Shown here: positions 45,101-60,100 of the stretch, piece after piece
How the letters are laid out: each line of letters opens with the position of its first letter
Position numbering within the stretch: position 1 is the stretch's first letter
DNA from: CAYLRU01 sp964386565
GTDB taxonomy: Bacteria > Desulfobacterota > Desulfobacteria > Desulfobacterales > UBA5616
Length of the DNA stretch: 64,000 bases
Reading direction: 5' to 3'
NCBI GenBank assembly: GCA_964386565.1
Contig: CAYLRU010000004.1
Coordinates: forward strand, 62,001-126,000
The notes under the pieces: generated by a model
The model's input: the letters and a program-made list of their open reading frames with translations, nothing else
Databases searched by the model: none
What the model was told of the DNA's origin: nothing
Position numbers and translations under genes: made by a program

Positions 45101-48100
45101 TCAAGGCGATGTTAAGGCCTTCCACCTTTACATAGGATGCCCCGCCATCTCCCACGACAATGTCCACATCATGGTCGCCGAGTGATATGGTCCGGTTCAT
45201 GGAGCCGGAAGCTTCAACGATGAGAACGTTAAAGGTCCCGCTGAACGTCACGCCCGGCACGTTGAGCCCGACGGTGGCACCGATGGCGCCGGCCATGCCG
45301 GCGCTGGTAACGACCAGGTATCCATGACCGTCGGTTACCGTTACCACGTCACTGGTGCCGTCACCGAGTCGCAATCCGACATTTTCAGCAGATATGATGA
45401 TGACCTGCTCATCGTTTTCGGTCTTCTTTTCAAAGGCAAAATCGCCGGTGATCTTCTGTCCGGCAACGGAAAGAACGATCCCGGTGCCTTCGATCTTCAG
45501 GTAGGGCCCTGCAGGAAGATTTACAGATACGGAACTGGTACCGATGACAAAGGTTTCATCAACGACAGCGCCGGTATTATTGATGGCGACGGCAAAGGTT
45601 CCGGAAAATCCCACGCCCGGAATATTTTTAATTTCCACATGAGCGTTGACCTGACCGGCAAGCCCCGCACTTGTGATGATCAGCAACCCCTCGCCCTGGG
45701 AAACGCTGACGTAATCGGTGGTGCCGTCGCCTAAGTTTATTTCCACTTCGGTCGCCGCGATCCGGACAACGCTGGTGCCGTCGGCTGCAGTCGCTTTTTC
45801 AAATGCAAAATTTCCGTGGAGTGTCTGACCCAGTATGACCAGGTCAAGGTCCTCGATTTGTACGAGAAGATACGGTCCTGACGGCAGTTTCAATGTTTTG
45901 GTTTCATTTCCCACTTCAAATTGGGCATCCACGGCCTGGCCGGTGTTGTTGACCGCAACCGTTATATTGTCCGCCGTGGAGGTCGAAAAACCGGTGTCGG
46001 CTGTGGGATCCGGAATCGTCAGGGAAACGCTGGCATTGATCTTTCCGGCAAATCCAGCGCTGGTGACCAGGAAAAGGGCCTCGCCATCGGTCACCGACAC
46101 ATAATCCGTGGTACCGTCGCCCAGGTGCAGTTCCACGCAGGATGCGGCAATACGGACGATGCGTTCGTTTTCCGATGTGGTGGACTGTTCAAAACTGAAA
46201 TTCCCTTTCAGTGTTTGTCCGAGAACCGTCAGTTCCGCTGGTGTGCCTTCCTCAATACCCGAAATTTCAACCTTGAGGTATGGACCGGCGGGAAGGCTCA
46301 GTGAAATATCCGAATCCCCAACCTTGAAGGTCTCCGCCACTTCCTGGCCTGTATTGTTAATGGCAATTGAAAATGTACCGTTTAACGAGACACCGGGAAT
46401 ATTCACGGAAACCGCGGCACCCAGTTGCCCGGCCATTCCGGCTTCGGTAATGACAAAGCTGCCCTTACCATTTGAAACGGAAACAAAAGCCGTGCTGCCG
46501 TCTCCGAGACTTAAGCTGACATTACTTGCCCCAATCCGGACGATACGAATGTCATCGGCCGTGTTATACAACATGTCGGGTCCTGGATCGCTGGTAACGC
46601 GTTCAAAGGCAAAATCGCCGGAAAGCGTCTGGCCCAGTATGCTCAATTTGATGTCCGACCCTTCAACACGGAGGTAAGGTCCGGCCGGCATGTTAATGGT
46701 AACCGATTTGCCGCCGACGGTAATGCTGTCGTTTACAATGGCGTTGGTATTGTTGATGGCCAGTTTAAAAGTACCGTTGAAGGTCACGCCGGGCACATTC
46801 AAACCGATGGTCGCTTCAACAGCGCCGGCAATGCCCGCCTGGGTGATCAATAGAGATCCGCTTCCCTTGGATACGGTAACGATTCCGCCGAAATCAAGGC
46901 CTACATCCGAGGCACCCAACCGGATGATTTTCCGTCCCAGTGAATTGGTCTTCTGCTCAAATACAAAACTGCCGGACAACGTTTGACCCAGTATGGTGAG
47001 AGAGGCGGGAGTACCTTCCTCAAGACCGGTCACCTCCACCCGTAAATAGGGTCCGGCAGGAAGATCAAGGGCAAAGTTTTCTCCGCCCACATCGAAGTCT
47101 TCATGAACACCGATGATAGTATTGTTAATCTGAAGAATAAACCTGCCGTCAAAAGACACCGCATCCAGGCTTAACACAACGGATGCCTCCAGTTGGCCTG
47201 CAATCCCGGCACTGGTTACCAGGAGCAAACCAGATTCGATCTCGATAGACAGGATATCGGTGGATCCGTCGCCAAAGGCCAGGACGACATCGCTTACCGC
47301 CACCTTGACGAGACGTTCCCCTTCATCCGTTGTAATCTGCTCAAAACTGAAACTGCCGGAGAGTTTCTGTCCCAGTATGGTCAACTCGATGGGATTGCCC
47401 TCGAATCGAATATAGTTTCCGGCCTCCAGGGTCAGGTTTTTTTCAACACCACCGACGTCGAATTTTTCATCAACCTCAAGGCCGGTATTATTCAACACCA
47501 GACTCAAATTGCCGCCAAGTGAAACGCCCGGAATATTGATATTGACGGTTCCGCTGATCCGCCCGGCAAGACCGGCGCTGTTGATCACCAGCAGACCTTC
47601 ACCGGCTGAAAGATTTACAAAATCCGTGGTCCCGTCGCCGATTCCCATGCTGATATCGACCGCAGCGATCTTGACCACCCGGGTGTCGTCTGCATCCCCG
47701 AGGATCCCGTTTGGACCTGCGGATTCGGTCCGTTCAAATGAAAAATCCCCGGCAACATGCTGTCCGAACAGGTTGAGTCTGGCATCCGTTCCTTCGATGC
47801 GCAGATACGGACCGGCCGGAAGATCCAGGTGAACCGTGTCAACCCCCACCTCAAACGTCTGGTTTACCGCTGATGACGTATTATTGATCGCCAGCCCGAA
47901 TGTCCCGGAAAAATCAATTCCCGGCAGATTGAACGCCACTGTTCCTTCCACACGGCCCGCCATCCCGGCATCGGTAAATACGAACATGCCTTTGCCGTCA
48001 CTCAACGTGATGATGTCTGAACCGCCAGTGTTCAGTCCGAAGTATACATCGGATGCGGCCAGTGTTAAGATTCTGGGCGGCTGGTAGTTAGGATCATTTT

Positions 48101-51100
48101 CCGCAAGTTGGGGATTGTATTGGCCGGTTACCTGCTCAATGGCAAAATTGCCCGAAAGGATCTGGCCACCGATGTCCAAGGTTGCCGGTGTCCCGTCATC
48201 TCCCGTAATATCCAGCCTGAAATACGGACCCGACGGGAGGGCAAGCACGATAGTTTCATCATCATCCGGGGTTCCGGGCTCATTTTCAATATCAATCTCA
48301 CGGTTCACCGGATTGTTGGTCGTATTTACGGCAATTTTAATATTACCGTCGAAACTGACCGGCCCGATGGAAAGCCCCGCACCTGCTTCAAGGGTTCCGG
48401 CCACACCACTGCCTGAAAATACAAAGCCGCCGTTGATGCCGGTCAGGGAAATCATTCCGTCACCGATATCTAGATTTCCACCACTCACCGCAAACAGGAT
48501 ATCCGTGGAACCGGCAGGCTTTTCAAAAACGAACGTACCGGTCAGGGTCTGCTCCAGAATATTTAAATCAAGGGTGCCTTCAAAACGTCTGGATCCGTCA
48601 TCGATGACTACGGTGCTGCCGTTGACATCAAACGTCTGGCTGCTCCCGGTAGCGTTGAATTTGATGATGGCACTGCCTTCGAAGGATACACCGGGAATAC
48701 CGATAATCTTGACGTCGCCGTCTGCATACAGGGCATACGTACCGTCAACCTTGATCAACTGAACGTTTGCATTATCCAGCAAAATCCCCCGGGCATCCGG
48801 GTTGATGGACCATTCGCCCGTTGTCTCATCCTGGAGTTTTGCCGGGCCCTGGCCCATGAACACGCTTAAACCGGTACCGGAAAAAGCATTGTTGGTAAAG
48901 GTGATCTCATCGCCCTCGATGGTCACAAAACCGCCGAGGTTAATGGACATGTCGGCCACAATGAAATGGAAAAACGTTCCGTCAGCCGGTGTTGCCACTT
49001 CCGTTTCCGAAAACTTTATCTCAATGGTGCGCCCGGCCAACACAAGGGTTTCGTTCACCGGAAACGCGGTGGAATTGATTCTCAACTTGACATCCGCACC
49101 CGCATCCACACTGTCTCCGAAATTCGCCTCGAGTTTTCCGGAAATAAAGCCGGCAACACCATCGGCATTGATGACAAAGGCCCCCTCGCCCTGTGAAACG
49201 CCGCCGTAATCTGCATAGGAAAACACGACTTCTGACATGGCGATACGGGTGACTTTCGTACCATCCTCCCGGATACCCTGGTCAAAAAAGAAGTTCCCGG
49301 AAAGATCAAGTCCGCTGATGGAAAACCCCAGTCCCTCGGTCACCACCCTGACAAAGGGTCCGCCGGGTACGTCGATACCCAGGGTCTCATCCGTAAACGG
49401 CAGCACCCGGGTATTGATCTCGATGGAAGAAATTCCGCCGTTAAGGGTTATTCCCGAGATGGCATTAATACCCGAAAAATCAACTGCTACATCAAAGCTT
49501 CCGGCAATACCGAGGCTGTCGATGACAAAAGCACAGTTGTCGCTGGCCACGGTTATCAGGGAATCTGAACCGGATGTTATCTCCAGACGGAAACCGGTTA
49601 TCTGGAGGCTGATGATATCACCGTCCGCCGTCGTTTTCTTCTCGATGGCAAGGGTGTCACAGGAAATCTCCTGCCCGGCGATATCCAGTGTTATGTCCGT
49701 ACCTTCAATTTTAAATCCATCCTGGAGGGTTACGGGAGTACCGTTATTGTCAATGGTCCTGTCCGTGCCGGTGGTATTGATCCGGACTTTAAAGCTGCCG
49801 GTAAAATCCACTTCCGGAATATTGATTCCCATGGTCCCTTCAAGCCGACCATAGAGTCCCTCGGAAATTACGACAAAGGTTCCGGTACCGCCGGTCACCT
49901 GTACAAAATCGGTTGTGCCGTCCCCGATGCCGAGTTCCACATTGGAGAATGACACGATAACCACGCCGGACCCGCCAGTTCCGGTATTGTTTTGTTCAAA
50001 AGAGAAGTCGCCCTTCAACGTCTGTCCCAAAATATCAAGGGAAATGCCCTTCCCCGTAACCTTTACATAATCGCCGGCATCCAGGTTGAGAACCTTTTGG
50101 AGTCCGCCCACGGTGAAGGTCTCATTTACGGCCAACCCGGTGGTGTTGATCTTAACACTTAGGGTGCCGTTTAATGATACACCGGGAATATTCAAGGCGA
50201 CACTTCCGCTTAAGCTCCCGGCTATACCGGTACTGGTGATAACAAAATAGCCTTCACCGTCCGTCACCGTCAGAAAATCGGTTGTTCCGTCGCCAAGACC
50301 CAGGTTTATATCAGTTGCAGCGATCCGGACGATCTTGTCTCCGGCGGTGTTTGTCGATTGCTGAAAAACGAAATTACCGCTCAGTTCCTGTCCCGCTATT
50401 TTAAGGACCACAGCGTCACCGGAAACCCTGAGATAGGGTCCGGCGACCAGATTCAATGAAACCGTTCCTGCACCCACCTGGATACTCTCGGAGACCGCGG
50501 CGGAGGTGGTATTGACTTCTATGGTGAATGAGCCGCTGAAAGAGACATCCGGTCCGGCGTTGATCCTGAACCCGGCACCGAGTTTTCCGGAAACACCCGC
50601 ATTTGAAAAAATGAAAAAGCCCGATCCTTTTGTTGCAGACACAATACCGCCGCCGAGACTGATGCTCACGTCCGTTGCACCTATCCGGACAACGGATTCA
50701 CCGGAAGTCCGGGTCACCTGCTCGACAACAAAACTTCCAGACAGGGTCTGACCGAGGACCGAAAGGGAAGCTGCTGTACCGTCTTCAATTCCGGTGACGT
50801 CAACCCGGAGGTATGGCCCGGCCGGGAGGGATATGGTTTCGCCTTCTGAAGAAGGTGTAATTTCAGCCACGGCTGATGTGGTGTTGACGCGGACTTCAAA
50901 ACTGCCGGTCAACGCGACGCCGGTGAGATTGACCTGTGCATCAACCTCCAAAATACCCGCCATGCCCGCACCGGTAATGACAAACTCCCCGCTGCCGTTG
51001 GTTAGACTGATGACGGGTTGATTTCCGCCAAGGCCTATTGAGACGTTATCGGCGCTGATCCGGACGATTTTTTCCGTATTTTCCGTGACCTGTTCAAATG

Positions 51101-54100
51101 CAAAATCGCCGGAAAGGGTCTGGCCGGCAATGGAAATCGCGATGCCGGTTCCTTCCACCTTTACATACGGGCCTGTGGGGAGCTCCAGGGAGATGGGAAG
51201 TGTTCCCACCATAATGGTCTGGCTGACAGGAGCATCGGTGGTATTGATTTTCAGTTTCAGCGTGCCACTCACGGAAACGCCCGGGATATCGACATTGACG
51301 GTACCGCTTAACGTACCGGCCATTCCCTGACCGGTGATATAAAATGCACCGGAACCCTTTGTAATGGAAACATAATCGGTTGTACCGTCGCCAAGGCCGA
51401 TGGAAATGTTGGCCGCACCGATACGAACGATTTTTTGGGGTATAACGCCGGATGTTGTCACCTGGGTAAAGGCAAAATCGCCGGTGAGGGTCTGGCCCAG
51501 CACGTCAAGGCGGATGTCCATGCCTTCCACCTTTATATAAGGCCCGGCCGGAAGGGCGAGCGTAACGACTTGGCCGCCCACGTTAAATTGCTCGCTCACG
51601 GCTGCAGTACCGGTATTCACGGCCAAAGAGAAACTGCCGGTAAAATCAACACCCGGTACTGCAAGGGAAACGGTCCCGCTCAATGTTCCGGCAAGACCGG
51701 CGCCGGAAATCACAAACATCCCCCGACCGCTGGTCAGGCTGAGAATGTCGGTGGAACCCGCGGCCAAATTGAAGCTCACATCGGTCGCCGCCAGCTTGAT
51801 GATCTTTTCGCCGGCAACCGATGTCAACTGCTCAAAGGAAAAATTTCCGCTGAGCGTCTGACCCATAATCCCCAGGCTCACCCCCTGGCCGGATATCCGC
51901 ATAAACGGCCCAGCCCGGATATCCAGGCTGACGGATTCGTCGCCGATGATAAAAACGTCGTTCACCGGCGTGCCCGTGGTATTGATTTCAAGGGTAAACG
52001 TTCCCGTAAAATCCACATCGGGGATGTTCTCGGTGATGGTTGCAGATACATTGCCGGCCACACCCGTGCCGGCGGTGATAAACAGGGCCCCGCTGCCCTC
52101 GGTAATGCTGATCAGATCCGTGGTACCGTCGCCAAAGGACAGGCTCACGTTATTGGCACCAATGCGAAGCGTGCCGGCCATGTCTCCGTCGGTGACCTTG
52201 TCAAAGGCAAAATCGCCGGACAGCTTCTGACCCATGATATCCAGCTGGGTATCAAGAACCTGGAGGCTCGTAACCTTCTCACCGGTATCAAAGGAAACCG
52301 TAACCCCCTCTCCCGTGGATCCGGCAATGGTCAGGGTTTCATCTATCGCCGCACCCGTGGTATTGATCCTGACCGTGGCGGTTCCGCTGATGGAAACACC
52401 GCTGATCCCGATGAGGGAAACCGTTCCCCGGGCAACCATGGCATACGTATCGGCGATCTTGATCAGACCGATGGTGGCATCGGTGAGAATAACCCCGGTG
52501 GCCATGGGATTGATATCCCCGTTTCCAAGAGTCGCCGGCCCTTGGCCCATGAAAATCATCAGCCCGTCCCCGGCAAATACGCTCCGGTCCCCGCTGGTGT
52601 TAAAAGCAACATTCCCCTCTATGGTGATGAAGTTCGCGATATTCAGGGAAAGATCCGACAGGGACACCGCAAACAGGTCTCCTTCTGCTTCACTGAACCG
52701 GATCACGATGGACCGACCGTATATGTCGATGGTCTCATCCACTGCCCCGCCGGTCTTGTTGATGCGCAAAATGACCTTTCCACCGGCGTCAAGTCCGCCC
52801 AATGATACGTCCACTTCCCCGGAAACCACCCCGGCAAGCCCGGTGCTCTTGATTACAAAACCGCCCTCTCCATTGATCAGGTTCGCATTCTCCTCACCGA
52901 TGGATACGGAAACGGTCACACCCACGGCGGCAATACGTGTCACCCTTGTACCGTCCGCCGCAATACCCTGGTCAAACAGGAAATCCCCCTGCAAAATATT
53001 GCCGGCAATATCTACGCTCGCATTGGCCACCGATACCCGGACAAACGGCCCCGCAGGCAGATCAAGACCCAGTGCGTCATCGCTGACGACCGTTTGAGAC
53101 GTATTGATCTGAATGGTTACATCATCGCTTCCGATCGTGAACCCGGGAAGCGTAAAAGCCGGCGTTGCAGAAAAATCCGCCGCCATCCCCTGAGCGTTGA
53201 TCAGCATGACCCCCTGGCCGTCCGAGATGTCCACAAACGTTGTTGTCCCGTCGCCGAGTTTCAAGCTGACTTCGGAAACCGTTACTTTTACAACGGAACT
53301 GCCGTCCCCCGCGGTTCCCTTTTCAAAGGTAAAAAGACCTTTTAATTCCTGTCCCGCCACCGTAAGCCGGATCAGATCCGCTTCATCCCCCGTGTCCTGA
53401 CCACCGATCACGCGGACATACCCGGCCTGGGTGTCAAACGCCACATTAAACACCCCGGCAAACTCAACGTCCGGAATGTTCACCGATACCGCGGCGTTGA
53501 CAATCTCACCCGAAGCACCCACACTGTTCACGGTCAGGCTGCCCGATTCAATGAAGACACTGACAAAATCCGTACTGCCGTCACCCAGTTTCAGCGCGGC
53601 ATCGGAAAGCTCAAGATTGATTTCATCACCTGTTTTGGTAAAGCCGAAGTTGCCGCTTATGGCCTGGCCCAGAATATCAATGCTCACATCCTGGCCGTAA
53701 ACCCTCAGATAGGGCCCTGCAGGCAGGCTCAGCAGCACCTGTTTTCCGGCAACTTCAAACAGGTCGTTGACCGCAGTACCGGTCTGATTGACCTGCAGGG
53801 AGAAAACACCGCTGATGCTGATTCCCGGTATGGCCACCGACACCGCGCCGCTGACCTTCCCGGCAAGACCCTGGGCCGTCATCAAAAAATTGCCCTCACC
53901 CGCTGTGAGCTTCACAATGTCCTTGCTCCCGTCATTCAACGCAAAGACAACATCGGTCGCCCCCACACGAACAATGGTCTCCCCGGCATCGTTGACCAGT
54001 CTTTCGAATGCAAAATCGCCGGTCAATGTCTGGCCCAGAATCGTCAATTCAATGCCGGTTCCGTCAACCCGTAAGTACGGTCCTGCAGGCAGGTTCAAAT

Positions 54101-57100
54101 CAATGGTCTTTGAACCCACGGTAAACTGCTCGCTTACCGACACATTCGTCGTATTCACCGACAAACCGAAAGTACCGGCAAATGAAACATCCGGAATGTT
54201 TTCAAGGGCAACGGTGGCGTCGAGTTTCCCGGCCAGCCCGGAAGCCGTGACCATGAATGACCCGGTACCGTTGGTCACCGATACATAGGTCGTGGTCCCA
54301 TCGCCGATGGAAAGCGTAACATCGGTTGCCCCGATCCGGATGATCCGCGTACCATCCGCGGTAGTCAACTGTTCAAATGCAAAATCACCGGACAGGGTCT
54401 GCCCGAGAATGGAAAGCACCACATCGTCCCCGGCTACCCGAATAAACGGTCCGGCATCCAGGGACACGGTATCGCCTGCGGAAGGTGTAAAGGTGACCGC
54501 CGTTCCCATGGTGTTGATCTTCAGGCCGAAACTACCCGAAAAGGAAACATCCGGCAGGTTTACTGAAACCGATGCATTCAGAACACCGGCAATGCCTCCG
54601 CTGGTGAACATAAATGCACCGCTGCCGTCCGTCACACTGACCAGGTCACCGGAATCCCCAAGGGAAAGCGCCACGTTCTGTGCGGAAATCTCAATGACGC
54701 TTTCTTCATCACCGGAATCGGCAACACCATCCGGATCCAGGGTCATCCGGCTGAATCCGAAATCCCCCACAAGGGACTGACCAAGCACGGAAAGCGTCAA
54801 ATTGTCCGCCTTGAAACTCTTGACCACATCACCGGTGACAAACTTGAGAATCACACTGGCATCATCCGTCCCCGGAATCTCCAGTACTTCATCCACCGGC
54901 TGATTCGAATCGTTCACCCGGACTTTCGCCGTTCCCTCCACCGTAACACTCCCAATGCCGATCAAAGAAAGAGTCCCGGTGGCGACCAGCGCAAATGTCC
55001 CGTCGTTGAACTTGATCAGGCCGATGGTGGCGTCGGATAAAAGAACACCCGTGGCTGACGGGTTGATGTCTCCACCGTCCAGTTTCGCCGGCCCCTGGCC
55101 CATGAATATCTCCAGACCGTACCCGGCAAACCAGTCAAACTCCGCCGCGCTGGTGTAAGCAAAGCTGCCTTCAATCGTGATAAAATCGGCAATGCTGATG
55201 CTCATGTCGGAACCGAATACCTGGAAAAAAGGCGTCGTGCTTCCGGCAGTGCCGCTTGCCGTCTCACTCTCGCTGAAAATGATCCGGATGACCCGACCGT
55301 CGATTTCAATGCTCCGGTCCACCGGCGACAGGGTCGAATTGATCCGTAGCCCAAGACTCCCCCCTGCACTGAACGCACCTCCGCCCGCCGCAATATCAAC
55401 CTCACCGGATATCATCCCGGCAATCCCGGCAGACGTGACGATAAAAGCACCTTCCGCGTTCTTCACCCCGTTGCCGTCAAAGGTGAACGACCCCCTGGTC
55501 ACGGCAAGACTCGTCACCGTCGACGTGGTCCCATCAGGATTCTCAACCGTTCCCTGCTCAAATGCAAACGTGGCCGTTAACGATAACCCGCCCGACTCGC
55601 CGATGGTGACCGTAACGTCTCTGCCCACTACCTTAATATAAGGACCTGCGGGAAGGTTGAGCACCATATCATCGGCATCATCAAATTCAAAGGTTTCGTT
55701 GACTGCCACCGCCGTGGTATTGACCTCAACCGTAAAATCAGCACCGGTGGACAATCCGGCTATATTTAACGCCACGGATCCATCGATCTTTCCCGCAATT
55801 CCGGTATCCGTTATCACCATTGTCCCTTGTGCACCGGTCACCGTTATCATATCCGAGGCAAAAGACATATTCACTTTATCCGCAGCAACGCGTAGTATCT
55901 TTGTACCGTCGTCCGTGACCAGGCTTTCGATTAGAAACAACCCCCGCAACTGCTGGCCGGCAATATTCAGGACGACAAGATCATCACTATCGCCCGTATC
56001 TTTTCCTCCCGATATCCTGAAGTACTGATTTTCGGTATCGATCACCACATTAAAGACACCGGAAAAATCAAATCCAGGGATTTTGACGCCGAGAGATGCG
56101 TTTTTCAGTTCGCCTGTTACGCCCGTGTCGCTCATCACCAGCATACCGGACGCAATGTCAACACTCACGACCTCGCTGTCACCATCCCCGAGCCCGATAT
56201 GGGCGGTATCAACATCGATTTGCAGGGCGTTGCCCGTATCGGTTATGGTGAAATTACCGCTGATCGTCTGGCCGAGAAGGGTAAGAGATGCCGTCCCACC
56301 CGGCTTGACACCGGTTACGGCTATTTTTAAATACGGTCCCTTGGGCAGATTAAGAAATACCGTCTCATCGCCGACGTTAAAACTCTCATTCACGGCAATA
56401 CCGGTATTGTTGACCGATAGGATGAACTTTCCGGACAGGTCAACACCATCAAGCCGGACTGAAGCGATTGCTTCAAGCACTCCGGCAAGGCCTTCGTCTG
56501 TTATCAGCAGCGCGCCCGAAGTGATTTCAACTGAAAGAATGCAGTCATCTGCGGTTCCGCTGCCACCGACATAAAGAGCCACGTCGCTGAGTGCCACGGT
56601 CAACCGTTTTGACCTGTCAGGCTGGGTCACCTGTTCAAAACGGATATTACCGGTTAACGTTTGTTCCAGGATGGTCAGCGACAGGGGTGATCCTTCGACA
56701 CGGAGATAAGGACCTGCCTGAAGTGTGAGGACGGTTTGGGTCTGGCCGACATCAAATGTCTCATTGATGGCGTTGCCGGTATTGTTAATGGCAAGACTCA
56801 GACTGCCATCAAGATCAACGCCCGGGATATCGACCTCAACGGTTCCGCTGATTCTGCCGGCCAGTCCGTTGCTGTTAACGAGCATAAGACCGGTGCCATT
56901 GGTCAGACTGATGAAATCCGTTATACCGTCTCCTAAGCTTATGGAGATGTTTACGGCTGCAATCTTAACGATTTTTTGGGGTATAACGCCGGATGTTGTC
57001 ACCTGGGTAAAGGCAAAATCGCCGGTGAGGGTCTGGCCCAGCACGTCAAGGCGGATGTCCATGCCTTCCACCTTTATATAAGGCCCGGCCGGAAGGGCGA

Positions 57101-60100
57101 GCGTAACGACTTGGCCGCCCACGTTAAATTGCTCGCTCACGGCTGCAGTACCGGTATTCACGGCCAAAGAGAAACTGCCGGTAAAATCAACACCCGGTAC
57201 TGCAAGGGAAACGGTCCCGCTCAATGTTCCGGCAAGACCGGCGCCGGAAATCACAAACATCCCCCGACCGCTGGTCAGGCTGAGAATGTCGGTGGAACCC
57301 GCGGCCAAATTGAAGCTCACATCGGTCGCCGCCAGCTTGATGATCTTTTCGCCGGCAACCGATGTCAACTGCTCAAAGGAAAAATTTCCGCTGAGCGTCT
57401 GACCCATAATCCCCAGGCTCACCCCCTGGCCGGATATCCGCATAAACGGCCCAGCCCGGATATCCAGGCTGACGGATTCGTCGCCGATGATAAAAACGTC
57501 GTTCACCGGCGTGCCCGTGGTATTGATTTCAAGGGTAAACGTTCCCGTAAAATCCACATCGGGGATGTTCTCGGTGATGGTTGCAGATACATTGCCGGCC
57601 ACACCCGTGCCGGCGGTGATAAACAGGGCCCCGCTGCCCTCGGTAATGCTGATCAGATCCGTGGTACCGTCGCCAAAGGACAGGCTCACGTTATTGGCAC
57701 CAATGCGAAGCGTGCCGGCCATGTCTCCGTCGGTGACCTTGTCAAAGGCAAAATCGCCGGACAGCTTCTGACCCATGATATCCAGCTGGGTATCAAGAAC
57801 CTGGAGGCTCGTAACCTTCTCACCGGTATCAAAGGAAACCGTAACCCCCTCTCCCGTGGATCCGGCAATGGTCAGGGTTTCATCTATCGCCGCACCCGTG
57901 GTATTGATCCTGACCGTGGCGGTTCCGCTGATGGAAACACCGCTGATCCCGATGAGGGAAACCGTTCCCCGGGCAACCATGGCATACGTATCGGCGATCT
58001 TGATCAGACCGATGGTGGCATCGGTGAGAATAACCCCGGTGGCCATGGGATTGATATCCCCGTTTCCAAGAGTCGCCGGCCCTTGGCCCATGAAAATCAT
58101 CAGCCCGTCCCCGGCAAATACGCTCCGGTCCCCGCTGGTGTTAAAAGCAACATTCCCCTCTATGGTGATGAAGTTCGCGATATTCAGGGAAAGATCCGAC
58201 AGGGACACCGCAAACAGGTCTCCTTCTGCTTCACTGAACCGGATCACGATGGACCGACCGTATATGTCGATGGTCTCATCCACTGCCCCGCCGGTCTTGT
58301 TGATGCGCAAAATGACCTTTCCACCGGCGTCAAGTCCGCCCAATGATACGTCCACTTCCCCGGAAACCACCCCGGCAAGCCCGGTGCTCTTGATTACAAA
58401 ACCGCCCTCTCCATTGATCAGGTTCGCATTCTCCTCACCGATGGATACGGAAACGGTCACACCCACGGCGGCAATACGTGTCACCCTTGTACCGTCCGCC
58501 GCAATACCCTGGTCAAACAGGAAATCCCCCTGCAAAATATTGCCGGCAATATCTACGCTCGCATTGGCCACCGATACCCGGACAAACGGCCCCGCAGGCA
58601 GATCAAGACCCAGTGCGTCATCGCTGACGACCGTTTGAGACGTATTGATCTGAATGGTTACATCATCGCTTCCGATCGTGAACCCGGGAAGCGTAAAAGC
58701 CGGCGTTGCAGAAAAATCCGCCGCCATCCCCTGAGCGTTGATCAGCATGACCCCCTGGCCGTCCGAGATGTCCACAAACGTTGTTGTCCCGTCGCCGAGT
58801 TTCAAGCTGACTTCGGAAACCGTTACTTTTACAACGGAACTGCCGTCCCCCGCGGTTCCCTTTTCAAAGGTAAAAAGACCTTTTAATTCCTGTCCCGCCA
58901 CCGTAAGCCGGATCAGATCCGCTTCATCCCCCGTGTCCTGACCACCGATCACGCGGACATACCCGGCCTGGGTGTCAAACGCCACATTAAACACCCCGGC
59001 AAACTCAACGTCCGGAATGTTCACCGATACCGCGGCGTTGACAATCTCACCCGAAGCACCCACACTGTTCACGGTCAGGCTGCCCGATTCAATGAAGACA
59101 CTGACAAAATCCGTACTGCCGTCACCCAGTTTCAGCGCGGCATCGGAAAGCTCAAGATTGATTTCATCACCTGTTTTGGTAAAGCCGAAGTTGCCGCTTA
59201 TGGCCTGGCCCAGAATATCAATGCTCACATCCTGGCCGTAAACCCTCAGATAGGGCCCTGCAGGCAGGCTCAGCAGCACCTGTTTTCCGGCAACTTCAAA
59301 CAGGTCGTTGACCGCAGTACCGGTCTGATTGACCTGCAGGGAGAAAACACCGCTGATGCTGATTCCCGGTATGGCCACCGACACCGCGCCGCTGACCTTC
59401 CCGGCAAGACCCTGGGCCGTCATCAAAAAATTGCCCTCACCCGCTGTGAGCTTCACAATGTCCTTGCTCCCGTCATTCAACGCAAAGACAACATCGGTCG
59501 CCCCCACACGAACAATGGTCTCCCCGGCATCGTTGACCAGTCTTTCGAATGCAAAATCGCCGGTCAATGTCTGGCCCAGAATCGTCAATTCAATGCCGGT
59601 TCCGTCAACCCGTAAGTACGGTCCTGCAGGCAGGTTCAAATCAATGGTCTTTGAACCCACGGTAAACTGCTCGCTTACCGACACATTCGTCGTATTCACC
59701 GACAAACCGAAAGTACCGGCAAATGAAACATCCGGAATGTTTTCAAGGGCAACGGTGGCGTCGAGTTTCCCGGCCAGCCCGGAAGCCGTGACCATGAATG
59801 ACCCGGTACCGTTGGTCACCGATACATAGGTCGTGGTCCCATCGCCGATGGAAAGCGTAACATCGGTTGCCCCGATCCGGATGATCCGCGTACCATCCGC
59901 GGTAGTCAACTGTTCAAATGCAAAATCACCGGACAGGGTCTGCCCGAGAATGGAAAGCACCACATCGTCCCCGGCTACCCGAATAAACGGTCCGGCATCC
60001 AGGGACACGGTATCGCCTGCGGAAGGTGTAAAGGTGACCGCCGTTCCCATGGTGTTGATCTTCAGGCCGAAACTACCCGAAAAGGAAACATCCGGCAGGT

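Noticed and set aside
51435..52805. 456-codon plus-strand open frame (and its copy at 56976-58346)
   Set aside because: It is an antisense shadow of the repeat array. Its duplication merely reflects the 4.3-kb DNA repeat.
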